This document shows positions 54,331-64,000 of a stretch of 64,000 nt of DNA, piece by piece. Source of the stretch: Prorocentrum cordatum. Taxonomy: Eukaryota; Sar; Dinophyceae; Prorocentrales; Prorocentraceae. The first letter of the stretch is position 1. Each line of letters begins with the position of its first letter. The DNA lies in NCBI GenBank assembly GCA_963575745.1, contig CAUYUJ010018882.1, forward strand, positions 347,833 through 411,832, given 5' to 3'. A program made the translations under genes and the position numbers. The notes under the pieces are model-generated. The model searched no databases, was not told the origin of the DNA, and saw only the letters and a program-made list of their open reading frames with translations.

Positions 54331-55000
54331 ATTTAACCCTACTCATCAGGTTTATTCCTACCCCTGCTGCAGCCCTCGCCATCCCTTCTTCATCCTCCTG
54401 CCTGCCTGCGGCAGAGGGGGTGGGGGGCTGCTGGAGACCGGAGCGGGGTCAGATGGCCGCGGCGGCGCCGGGGCTGCGGCGTGCGGTGTCGCGCCGCACG
54501 TGCGACACGAGCGAGTCGGGGTGGAGGAGGCGCGGTGCAAGTGTACTGTGGAGGGGTCGGGCAAGGTTGGCTGGCTGCGGTGGGAAGTGGAGCCGTGCTG
54601 CGATGCCGTGCCACGCGAGTGGAACGAACGAGTCGCGGGCGGAGGGGGCACAGGGCTGCTGCGGTGGCAGGAGAGAAGCTGGCTTGCTGGCTGGCTGGCT
54701 GGCTGGCTGCAGCGACAAGGCTGCGGTGCGTTGCTGGGCCGTGCGTGCGAATAAGGAGGTCGAATCTCTAGACACAGACTGCAAAATAATGAGATCCTCC
54801 TCCGCCTCCCCACTTGTTCCTCGCACTGATCTGCAAGAGCGGAAGCCCGCCTACAGATAAATTGTCAGAGGTCCGCGCAGAGTTCGTGCGTCGTCGACGC
54901 TGGACCCCCCCAGGGGTCTCTGGCGCGCAACACGCTCCAGGGGTGGCGCTGGAGGCGCCGCCGTTGGATTCCATAGAAACGTGGGTCAGTATGGTTTTTG
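54331..55000. other. Stretch with no supported gene
   Basis: GC-rich, with a GGCTGGCTGGCTGGCTGGCT tract (54682-54708). No convincing coding sequence. Confidence 0.4.
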
Positions 55001-55004
55001 CTAT

Positions 55005-55062
55005 TCTATCCTCCTCCTCCTCCTCCTCCTCCTCCTCCTCCTCCTCTTCCTCCTCGTTCGTT
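55005..55062. repeat. (CTC)n microsatellite
   Basis: About 40 bases of CTC followed by CGTTCGTTTGTTCGTTCGTT. Confidence 0.95.
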
Positions 55063-55559
55063 TGTTCGTTCGTTCGCGGCTTTAGGGCAGGGAGTGAAAG
55101 CCCGATCACTGAAGGTGGACGGCAAAAGAGGCGGATGCGGGGAGAGAGTGGCGGCGGCAGCAGAGCCAGCAGCCAGCAGCTGCGAATGATTGAAGTCCTC
55201 GTCGGAAGGGTGCTGCCCTTGTAAGTCTGGCGGAGACTAAGTCCTTCCCCAACCCAACGGTACTTTCCTTGACGGTACTACCGCTTTACGGCGCGGTGAA
55301 CCCCCCTCGAGGACTCAACAAGCGTAGCAACAGTAGCAAACTCAAGGGCCCTTCCCTAGAAAAGGTACTGACAAATGAGTGCGTCGTACAAAAGCTCCGG
55401 CATCAGGCCAGAGGTGAGGGCAGCAAGCATTAACCATCAACCTTTATCCTGAATCCGATCTCGCTGGCTTATTTTGTTGCATGCAATCCATGCCCAACGT
55501 CTGTGTGTCAATGTACGGGTCCACGGGCACATAGTAACAGCGTAATGACGGTGGAATCC

Positions 55560-55670
55560 ATTCCTCACTCCTCCTCCTCCTCTTCCTCCTCCCCCTCCTC
55601 CCCCTACTCCCTCCTTCTCCTCTTCGTCCTCCTCCTCCTCCTCTTCCTCCTCCTTCTCCGCAATTACACC
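55560..55670. repeat. CTC-rich tract
   Basis: CTCCTCCTCC with CTTCCTC interruptions; no gene. Confidence 0.9.
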
Positions 55671-55929
55671 ATCTGAACAATATTCTCCTCTCTCCCATGA
55701 TGACGTCTGGAAGATACTCGGTCCCCTCCGCGTATTATTTTTTACGCACGATTCCCGGGAATTGGGCTTTCTCTTGGTTTTTGTTCTCCTCGAAAATGCA
55801 GTTCCCGCTGGAGCGCTGGCCTCCTTTTCGGGCTTCCGCTCGTTCCGACTCGTGCTCCCGCAGCAGCGCTCGCCTCATTTCCGCGCATCCGCTTGTTCCG
55901 AATTGTGCTCCCGCTGCAGCGCTTGCGTC

Positions 55930-56245
55930 ATGGTTTCCCGTGCCATGCCAAAGCATGCAATGCAATGCTATGTGGTGTTCCGCTGTGCGATACCATATCT
56001 TCAGGTACGATGCTAGGATATGCAATGCTTGACTGCGCAGTGACACGCCATGCTATGCCATGCTACGCTGTTATCTTCAACGCCATGCTACGCCATGTTC
56101 TGTTTTGTGCCGCCGTGCGATGCCAATCTGTGTGTTACCATGCTTTGTGATGCAACTCTTTAATACGCAACGCCACGTCATGCTATGACATACTACGCTC
56201 TGCCGTGCTCTTCTACGCCCTGCTATGCCGTGCTCTACGATGCAT
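55930..56245. repeat. ATGCYATGC degenerate repeat
   Basis: Words such as GCCATGCTATGCCATGCTAC recur with irregular spacing. No gene. Confidence 0.75.
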
Positions 56246-56284
56246 CGCGCACCCTCTCGGGATTATTGCCCTGCTCGACATCGT

Positions 56285-57115
56285 TATGGTAAGGGATGGG
56301 AGGGAGGGGTAGGACGTCAGATATGACGCGAGCGCACCTAGCTTGCCCCCCCCTCCCAGCTCCACAATTACACAATATGAATACTACGCGTTGATCTTCA
56401 ACACCATGCTATGCCATTTAATGCTATGCCACGCTACTGAGTGTGGGAATAGGAGAGGAGATCTACGCCATGGTAAGGGATGGGAGGGAGGGGTAGGACG
56501 TCAGATATTACGCGAGCGCACCTAGCTTGTCCGTCCCTTTCCCCCCCATTCCTCCCTCCCTCCCTCCCCCCTTTCCTCCTCCTCCTCCTCCTCCTCCTTG
56601 CTCCTCCTTCTACTGCTCCTCCTTCTACTCCTCCTCCTCCTCCTCCTCCTCCTCCTCCTCCTCCTCCTCCTCCTCCTCCTCCATTCCCTCTGATGGACCC
56701 GCCCAGGCTGCGCGTTTTGCCTTGCTGCCCCGCGGCTGTGGTGTCCGCTGGCACGCAGGACGCGGAGGCGCGGCGCCGTCATTCCACCGCTAGGGCCACC
56801 TGCCCAAGGTCCTCCTCCTCCTCTCCTCCTCCGCCTTTCCTCCTCCTCCTCCTCCTCCTCCTCCTCCTCCTCCTCCTCCTCCTCCCTTCCCTCTGATGGA
56901 CCCGCCCAGGCTGCGCGTTTTGCCTTGCTGCCCCGCGGCTGTGGTGTCCGCTGGCGCGCAGGACGCGGAGGCGCGGCGCCGTCATTCCACCGCCAGGGCC
57001 ACCTGCCCAAGGTCCTCCTCCTCCTCCTCCTCCTCCTCCTCCTCCTCCTCCTCCGCCTCTACCTCCTCCTCCTCCTCCTCCTCCTCCTCCTCCTCCTCCT
57101 CCTCCTCCTCCTCCT
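56285..57115. repeat. Paired duplications embedded in CTC microsatellites
   Basis: Two near-identical 60-bp pieces (56286-56345 and 56472-56530; GGTAAGGGATGGGAGGGAGG). Two near-identical ~125-bp pieces (56690-56815 and 56890-57015; GATGGACCCGCCCAGGCTGC). Long CTC tracts flank and separate the second pair, which suggests microsatellite-mediated duplication. Confidence 0.9.
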
Positions 57116-57244
57116 TTTGCCAAATTTTGCCCTCGGGATCGAAGAAAAAGGAGCCCTCTGACGCTTTGTGGGCCGCTGGCGGGCCTCCCGCGGCCGCCCG
57201 AGGCCTCCGGAGGCCGGGGGATCTCGGGGGACCTCCGGGGTCAG

Positions 57245-57655
57245 GATCTGGCAGAACGAGGAGAAGGAGGAGGAGGAACAAGGAGGAGGAGGAGCAGGAG
57301 GAGGAAGAGCAGGCGGAGGAGGAGCAGGCGGAGGAAGAGCAGGCGGAGGAGAAAGAGGAGGCGGAGGCGGAGCAGGAGGAGGAGGAGCAGGAGGAGGAGG
57401 AGGAGCCGGAGGAGGAGGAGCCGGAGGAGGAGGAGGAGCAGTCGAAGGAGGAGCAAGGAGGAGGAGGAGCAGGAGAAGGAGGAGCAGGAGGAGGAGAAGC
57501 AGGAGGAGGAGGAGGAGGAACAGGAGGAGCAGAAGGAGGAGGAGGAGCAGGAGGAGCAAAACTGACCACCTCCTTCTCCTCGTCATCGTCCTGCTCCCCC
57601 TTCTCCTCGTCATCGTCCTGCTCCCCCATCTCCTCGTCCTCGTCCTGCTCCTTCT
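57245..57655. repeat. GGAGCAGGAGGAGGA tract and CTCGTCATCGTCCTGCTCC repeat
   Basis: Purine tract 57255-57560, then three copies of a 27-bp unit (57574-57650). The plus frame is Glu-rich and open for more than 300 codons, but it contains the duplicated microsatellite and I do not call it a gene. Confidence 0.8.
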
Positions 57656-57849
57656 CGATTCCCGCCCTTCGAAGGCAACGCGTTCGAGCGTCTGAAGAGA
57701 TGGACTCCGAATCACCACTAACTCTGCTCGAACATAGTGGCACAGTCATGTGGAATTTGGAGACCATCAGTGTTTCCTTCGCTGCGTTGCCATCGATCCT
57801 CTTCAACAATATCTGGACTCCAAACCATCACCAGCCCCGATTCAACATC

Positions 57850-60800
57850 TGAAGGCGTTCTGCGTTCCACTTATACGTTCCTGGCAAAAGAAGAAATCAA
57901 ACGTCGGATGGTGAGCAAAAATACGTCCACCGCACACTTCTCTCCACCAGCCACCTCCCACTCCCCCCTGCCAGTGCTCCCTCCCCATCTCTCGTCCCCT
58001 CCTTCCCTTCCCACCTTCCAAACGGGGCGATGCCCCCCCCACACACACACCTGAACCACAAACCCCGCGCTGGGCGGCCCTTTTGCCCAAATGCGGGGGA
58101 CGTCCGGAAGAGCGGGAGACCAAGGCAAGGGGGCAACGCATGGGCGGAGGGGTGGCAGGGTCAGTCTAACTACCGTGACGAGGGAGACACGAGACAGAGG
58201 GGGGGCGGTGGCATGCAACAACATTCGATTTACGGGATTGCGAAAGTAGTGAGCTCCACCTTGTCTGTATCCGTCTGAGATCCGCCAGGGGTGGTGGGAA
58301 GACAGAGAGAGAGGGAACAACAATAATAGAGAAAAGGATGACTGGGAGGGAGAAGAGAGGACGTATGACGGAGAAGTGGGACGTTGGCAGGCGCGTCCAA
58401 GACTGAAGACGATGGCACGCTGACGGCACTATGATCTTTGCCAATTGTGTCCTCAAGCCCTGCAAGAACCAGGTGTTTTTGGGCCCACGTGCCTCTTGCT
58501 CCCAGAAGGCTTTCAAGGCGGCCCAACCGGCACATATTGCGCCCCGAAAGGGCGTCTCTCGAGTCCTGCCCAGAGGCCCAAAACAAGCTTCCAACAGGCA
58601 TCAACATGGGCCACAAGTCCCCCACGACGGACCTAGAACTCCTCGAGAGCGATATGAGAAGACAGCCAAAGAGGCCGCCGACAAACTCCCAAGACGGCTG
58701 TAAAGACCATGAGACGTCCGGAAGCATCTAAGACGCCAGCAATAGCCCCCCCCAATAATCTACTCAAACGCCCCCGGCATCCCCCGAGATTTGAGTAGGG
58801 CTGGGGGGTCAGGTCTGCAGAACGCCCCAAACGGACGTCAAGGGGCGGAAACCAACCTGTTCGGTCAAGCCGAAATGGATGCACCACACGCAGTGTCACG
58901 CAAAAACTTTGGACACAAGCGAATTTTGACTTTGCACATATTCGTCGGCTTAACCAGCGAGGCGTTTGACCACCTCGACGTCCTTTTTTGGTGGTCTTGC
59001 AGAGGAAGGTACTCTCTGACCGTCGGCTGCACTAATCCCGAGAGGCGTCCACATCCTTGAGAAACTCAAATACTTAAAGAAAGGCATCTGAGACGGCCAT
59101 AGCAAATTCAACGAAACTGGTGAGGGTTTCCAAAGCCCCCGGGATACTCCCCATACGCGTGCCGAACGGCTTCGTCATTGTGTGACTGCTTATCTCGCTC
59201 ATCGCGCTCCTCTTCATGTTGTTCCTCTCGCCATCGCTCGGACGTCCTTTCCCCGTGCATGTTTCGATTTCGTGCGTGTATCTCACAGGAGAATCCAGGA
59301 TGCTCCTCGATGGTCCTCGCCGAGGGAAAAATGCACACGTCCGCGCGATGCCACGTCTTCTGCTGTGTATACGTTCATGGCAGGCTGGAGAGCAGCACAC
59401 AAAATATTAAACCATAGACGCTATTACAAACCAAAGGCAAACCATAGCATGGCAACCTTGTTTACATCGCAACGCTGACGGACACTCAGCCCGGTCGGAA
59501 CGGCAACAAGAGCAACGGAATCACAACTTGGGCACTACACGGAAGAGCAAAGAGGTGCAATACCAGGACACACGCTGGACAACACACTCCGAACTGACAT
59601 GGCTATACAAAACAAGAGCAAGCAAACCAACATGGAAAAGGGCTATAACATGACAGGGTACACTATAATGAGCCAGCCGACGCATGCGGATATGCAGGTG
59701 GCACGCAGAAGTCAGACCAGACCATGTTACATTGGAGACCACCAGATACAAACAGGGGGATCAGACCATACGAGACTACGTATACTAGGATGTGAAGATA
59801 GGTAAGCGCATGATCGTAATGTCCTCATCCTGCCGCCATCATCACAGTTCTTTCAGATCACCATGGCATGGCTATAACTGCTGTTACCCCGCTCATGCTG
59901 GTATTGCTGTTTCCTCTTGTTGGCCGAGCAGATCAGACCAGATAAAACATGGTCATACCTGGTCATGTTAGAAGGCCCTATCACTGCAGCCAAGGCCAGA
60001 CCAGCAAAGGACAGGCGAAGAGGACGACGATGTTGATGTGATGGGATCCATCAGTAATGAGTAGAGCGGGGAGGTGAGGCGGGGCAGGAAAGTCAGGATG
60101 CGTGGGATGTGGAAGCAAGGAATGAGGAGCACCATGAGGAAAATGAGCGAGGACCAAGCCTCCGAGGCCAGAGATGATCCCCAACCGCTGCCTAAAGACC
60201 CATGAAACAGCCAAAGGGGATCCAAGAAACCGCCAAGACTTGTCCAAACTATCTCCCGATGCTACTTCAGATGGTCCAAGCGACAGCCTCAGAGCACTCA
60301 AATAAGCTTCTCACAAGAGGCTGAAGGCGGCCCTGAGACGCCAAGGGCCCAACACATCAGCCGTAACACGCCCGGAATGTCCAAATCACACCTGAGACCC
60401 CAGAGAAAAGATGGCCGCCCACACTCTCAAAACATCGGACATTGCACACAACGGCTCCGACACAATTGGAGATAGGGGGTTCAAGAAAGAGGCAATGCGC
60501 ACGCGGGGTGTGATCGCACGCACCCCCTGTGCATCCAACCGTGCGCCAGAGAAACGACGTTAAACACGGCGAGACACGAGAACTGCCCCACCCTCGAAGG
60601 GAGAGACCTCGCCGGCCCATCGGGCCCGAGGAGCGTTTCAAACGCTCGTCTGGCTCGATGGGCCACATTCGGTGTGCAAAATTGAACAGCTTGATCTTCC
60701 GAACGGATAAACTGTCAATCTGATTCATGCTAGGACATAGGTGGTCTAGCTCGCGCGCGCGAGGGCGGACTTGGCGCCCACGACGCCAATTCTGGGCAAA

Positions 60801-61149
60801 AGCTACGAAAGCACCATCCATCATCAAGGCGAATGGGGCCAACCAGTGGAAAACGTCAACATGGCCAAGATGCACCTCGAAAAAATCCCAAAGCTGAAAA
60901 CAGAAATTACAGCGGTGCACGCCCAAGACACCACATTGGGTGCCCGCCTTGTGTAGACACGCAGGCGGCATGAGGGGGAGGATATACAAATGGAGTAGTT
61001 GACGGGATTATGTGCAGACGGAATAAGAATGGGAAGGTAGAGTGGTACAGACTTCGGACGGATGCACAGGAAATGCTGATTTGCGAAAGAGCCGATCGAA
61101 TGCACCCCTTACCGAATTATCATTAATCACACCTGCGCGCTCCCATATA
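57850..61149. other. 3.3-kb stretch with no supported gene
   Basis: Holds CCAAGACGGC-type words (58600-58720 and 60180-60360) and the 60614-60664 hairpin. Otherwise no tandem structure, and no conserved reading frame that I can recognise on either strand. Confidence 0.45.
60614..60664. repeat. 51-bp imperfect hairpin
   Basis: 25-bp arms around a single C, with 22 of 25 bases pairing; the inner part is GAGCGTTTCAAACGCTC. Confidence 0.8.
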
Positions 61150-61990
61150 TGCGTGTCGGCCCTGCGTCTCCTAACCCAGCGGACTGCGCGTGGCGGAGGA
61201 ATTCTGGTGAGATGTGGTGCGTCGGCAATACGGTGACCCACAAGTCCGAAGGGCAAAACGCCCATGCATTACGGCGCTGCGTCTCGTGGCCCAACAGACT
61301 GCACGTGGCGGGGAATTCTGGTAAGTTGTGGTGCGTTGACCATGTGGCAACCAACCAATCCGAAAGCCACAACGCCCGTGCGATTCGGCTTGGCGTCTCC
61401 AGGGCTGACAGACTGCGCGCGGCGAGAGAATTCTGGTGAGATGCGGTGCGTCGCCGATGTGATAAACAACAGGTCCGACGGCCGAAACGCCCGGCGCGTT
61501 TCGGCGCGTTTCGGCCCTGCGTGTCCTAACCCAGCGGGCTGCGCGTGGCGGGCACATTCTGGTGAGATGTGGTGCGCCGGCTATGTGATAATAAACAGGT
61601 CCGAAGGCCAAAACGCCCATGCGTTTCGGCGCTGCGTCTGCTGGACCAACAGACTGCGCGCGGCGGGAGAATTCTGGTGAAGTGTGGTGCGTCGACTATG
61701 TGGTAACCAACGAGTCCGAAGGCCACAACGCCAATGCGTTTCGGCCCTGCGTCTCCCAACCCAACGGACTGCACGCGGCGGGGGGATTATGATGAGACGT
61801 GGTGTGTCGGCTATGTGGTAACCGACGAATCCTCCGAAGGCCAAGACGCCCATGCGTTTCGGCCCTGCGTCTGCCAACCCAACAGACTGCACGCGGTGGG
61901 GGGATTCTGGTGAGATGTGGTGTGTCCGCTATGCCGTGACCATCGAGTCCAAAGGCCACAGCGCCAGTGCGTTTCGGCCTTGCGTCTGGG
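61150..61990. repeat. ~118-bp minisatellite, seven copies
   Basis: Units contain CCCTGCGTCTCCTAACCCAG, GAATTCTGGTGAGATGTGGT and GGCCAAAACGCCCATGCGTT. Copies diverge by point changes with constant length. Confidence 0.95.
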
Positions 61991-62039
61991 GCGGCAGCTT
62001 CCGTCGCCCCTCCTCTCCCATCGGCCCTCCTCCTCCTCG

Positions 62040-62140
62040 TCCTCCTGCATCCTCTTGCCCCCCCCTCCTCCTCCTCCTCCTCCTCCTCTTACTCCTCCTC
62101 ATCCTCCTGCTCCTCCTCCTCCTCCTCCTCCTCTCAAGCC
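62040..62140. repeat. CTC-rich tract
   Basis: CCTCCTCCTC repeats immediately upstream of the LINE-like element. Confidence 0.9.
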
Positions 62141-62390
62141 ACTTGGGCCCGCACCATTTTGGCGGGGCTCATTCTCCGGTGTTTTCTCGGAGCGCTTGAG
62201 GTACTTTGCCCGCGCACCCCGCCGAGGAATTGCGCGGCACCGACTCAAGCATGAAGAATTGTCCAGTCGCTATGGCGCCAGGTGCTCGCCTGTGGACTCG
62301 CTGCCCTTCGTGCCAGTCCTGAGGGCACAGCAACGTCCGGGTACGTAATCGCTCCGCCTGTGGCACCTCTGGCGAGGAAGTAGTGCTGCT

Positions 62391-63491
62391 CCCAAGTCCA
62401 AGGGTGCCAAGGTGCACTTCTTTGACTTGTCCGAGGGAGCTCAGGAGGAGGCCTCTCTCGCGCACCCGAAGGGGACCCTCCGCACCTCGAGGAGCGCCTC
62501 GCCAGCCAGCGGCCCTGGGGCTGGCAAAGGCGACCGCGGGACGCTTGGAAGCGGCAAGAAGCCGCCGTGGCGCGAGGTTGTGAGTGAGGAAGGCATCCCA
62601 AAGCAGGTCGCCTCGCTCCTGTCTGGCGCCCTGGCGGCCTCCAGCGACAGTGATCTGAAGTCCACTCTTCAGCAGCAAGTCGTCAGGCTGGATAAGGAAG
62701 TCGAAGAAACCAAGCAGCACGAGACCTCGGCAATTGAGCAGCTACGCCGCGCAGGCGGAGTTTACCGCGACGCGGCTCACAAACATTCCCAGGCAGTTTC
62801 TAATGTGCTTCGCCTTCGTCAATCGCTGGCAGCGGCCTAGACCAAGGAGGAGGAGCTCGACAAGCAGCTGGCGCAGGCGGCCCTGGCCAGGAAGGCGGCG
62901 GCGGCAGTGGCTCACGCAGGGGGCGTTGGCGCGGCGGAGGCCCCGCTCGCGGCGCCGTCGCAGGGTGCGTATCTCTCAGGCTTCGTGGATCACGAGTTCT
63001 TCAACGGCATCGAGGAGCTCGAGTGTGAGGACAGCGGGCGCGAAGGCCTCAAGGAGATCCACCAATGCTTGCTTGCAACGGAAAGGTAGATGCCGGCCAA
63101 GGGGACCGAGGATCGGAACTGGCTGACGCGGATGGAGAAGTATCGTAAGGAGCTCGCCGACCGCATGGCGAAGAAGCGGAACGTCTCCGATGGCCCGACC
63201 GCCGCTGCCCCAGGAGGCGATGGCGCGGCTTCTAGTAGGACTCCTGCCACACCTGGCGCTGCTAGCGCCCCTGCGGCCGCTGACGCTGCAGCCGCAGCGC
63301 AGGCGGTGTCCACCAATGCCGCCGAGCTCGATTCGGAGGCCAAGCGGCTTTCGGAGGCCAAGTTCCAGGCGGAGCAGCACATCGGCCAGGGCGCGAAGGG
63401 CCAGAAGGTCAGCGGCAAGGGCAGGGACGGAGCGCCTGGAGGCTCTGCAGCTCCTGCGACTGGCGCTGGCGGGCCCCCGCCTCTGGACTAG
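62391..63491 (+). pseudogene. LINE-like ORF1, interrupted by two in-frame TAG codons
   Basis: One frame carries KGAKVHFFDLSEGAQEEAS, DSDLKSTLQQQVVRLDKEVE (coiled coil), TKEEELDKQLAQAALARKAA, GFVDHEFFNGIEELECEDSG and LTRMEKYRKELADRMAKKRN, ending PPPLD and TAG at 63489. TAG also occurs at 62838-62840 and 63087-63089, with protein-like sequence continuing without a frame change. A probable frame shift near 62380 joins it to the Cys-rich N-terminus (WTRCPSCQS). I read the TAGs as ordinary nonsense mutations in an old copy; recoding is possible but unsupported. Confidence 0.6.
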
Positions 63492-63569
63492 CCCCTGCTA
63501 CGCTGGTTGGCGTGGAGGCGGCGCGGGCTGAGCAGGAACCTGCAGCCGCCAAGAAGGGAGCATGAATGG

Positions 63570-64000
63570 CGTTCCGCGCCGGTTCTATGCCCACGTGTCC
63601 TGCATGGGGGGGGTGAGGCCTGGTCGTGCGCCGACAACTCTGACTATCAGTTCTACGCCATAGTAGTGGCACATGCACATCAGCAGGCCGCTCTTCGTCG
63701 TTGGGAAGGTAAGGCCAGGGGGCGTGGCCTTCGTACTGCCTTCAACCCTGCTCGTCCTCGGGATCGGCACGTGTCGTTGTCGCAGGAGGTCTACGTCAAC
63801 GAGGGTGGCGAGGGGCTGTTGGCCAAGAATCACCTTCGCGCCCATGGTCTACCAGTCGTTCGCGCCGCTGGGGCGCTGCTGCAGGCGCCTTCGCATGAGG
63901 CGCAGGACGGCTTCTCTGTCATGCTGGTCCACTTCCAAGGCTTCTCGATGGTGGTCATCACCTTCTCCGCGCTCCACAGCATGGGGCTCACTGGAGCCAA
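63570..64000 (+). CDS. LINE-like ORF2 5' end (endonuclease-like), partial
   Basis: Open frame to the window edge with DNSDYQFYAIVVAHAHQQAA, LRRWEGKARGRGLRTAFNPA, GEGLLAKNHLRAHGLPVVRA and QGFSMVVITFSALHSMGLTG. The last part resembles the strand-rich ...GF/SVVV..YLHHS..GAN block of exonuclease/endonuclease/phosphatase-like domains in dinoflagellate LINEs. No start codon is certain; an ATG at 63562 in another frame and a run of G at 63606-63613 suggest a frameshift near the start. Confidence 0.45.

Larger units (their letters stand above)
62240..64000 (+). mobile_element. LINE-like retroelement, 5' part, running off the window
   Basis: A Cys-rich start (62251: MKNCPVAMAPGARLWTRCPS), then a coiled-coil ORF1-like frame to 63491, then an endonuclease-like frame open to 64000. 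This order is that of non-LTR elements; I recognise similar proteins from dinoflagellates. The reverse transcriptase, if present, would lie beyond the window. Confidence 0.55.

Noticed and set aside
57240-57852. A Glu-rich plus-strand gene
   Set aside because: Open only through GAG repeats and duplicated CTC regions; no conserved segment at either end.
62142-62180. Another leader-like string (CACCATTTTGGCGGGG)
   Set aside because: Only CCATTTTGGC matches; too short to support a leader.
62391-63491. TAG reassigned to a sense codon
   Set aside because: Only this frame shows it, the element looks decayed, and other genes here end normally at TAG; kept only as a low-interest check.

Overview
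This window looks like nuclear DNA of a dinoflagellate, probably a core, Prorocentrum- or Symbiodiniaceae-like lineage (the species is inference). It contains an exact 22-nt dinoflagellate spliced leader (minus strand, 44540-44561), multi-exon genes of families I recognise only from dinoflagellates, retroelements of dinoflagellate type, and a very high load of microsatellites, minisatellites and dispersed repeats. There is no bacterial-style operon, and I found no tRNA, rRNA or CRISPR array.

The main result is a three-level nest between about 1.2 and 33.5 kb. (1) An ordinary-looking gene on the minus strand has its 5' part at 32.1-33.5 kb and possibly its 3' part at 1.2-1.9 kb. (2) Between those parts lies a tyrosine-recombinase (YR) retrotransposon on the minus strand, about 6.4 kb without its own insertion. 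It has split direct repeats in the order A1 ... B1-A2-B2, and encodes gag-like, RT-RNase H, YR (broken) and cytosine-methyltransferase-like regions. (3) Its gag-like frame is interrupted by a 23,361-bp element (7719-31079) with perfect 36-bp terminal inverted repeats and a TA target-site duplication. Removing it and one TA rejoins the gag frame exactly. This giant element carries a probable transposase gene (10.0-12.5 kb) and two multi-exon minus-strand genes (13.6-19.1 kb and 21.4-30.1 kb). It also holds arrays of the palindrome TGACGTCA, subterminal repeats and internal dispersed repeats.

Right of the nest, 33.7-37.5 kb holds tandem repeats and one unrecognised gene (35.1-36.1 kb, broken at a homopolymer). 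A second, more decayed YR retroelement, also with a methyltransferase-like region, lies at 37.65-41.5 kb. The stretch 41.6-46.9 kb is mostly repeats, two copies of a ~0.2-kb foldback element, and a spliced-leader-bearing retrocopy of an mRNA. An integrase-bearing retrotransposon remnant lies at 46.9-48.5 kb on the plus strand.

From 48.6 to 62 kb I see no convincing gene: only two copies of another short inverted-repeat element, purine/pyrimidine microsatellites and minisatellites. The window ends inside a LINE-like element on the plus strand (from about 62.2 kb) with a coiled-coil ORF1 broken by two in-frame TAG codons and the start of an endonuclease-like ORF2. Exon limits are approximate; I could not run splice prediction, homology searches or alignments.
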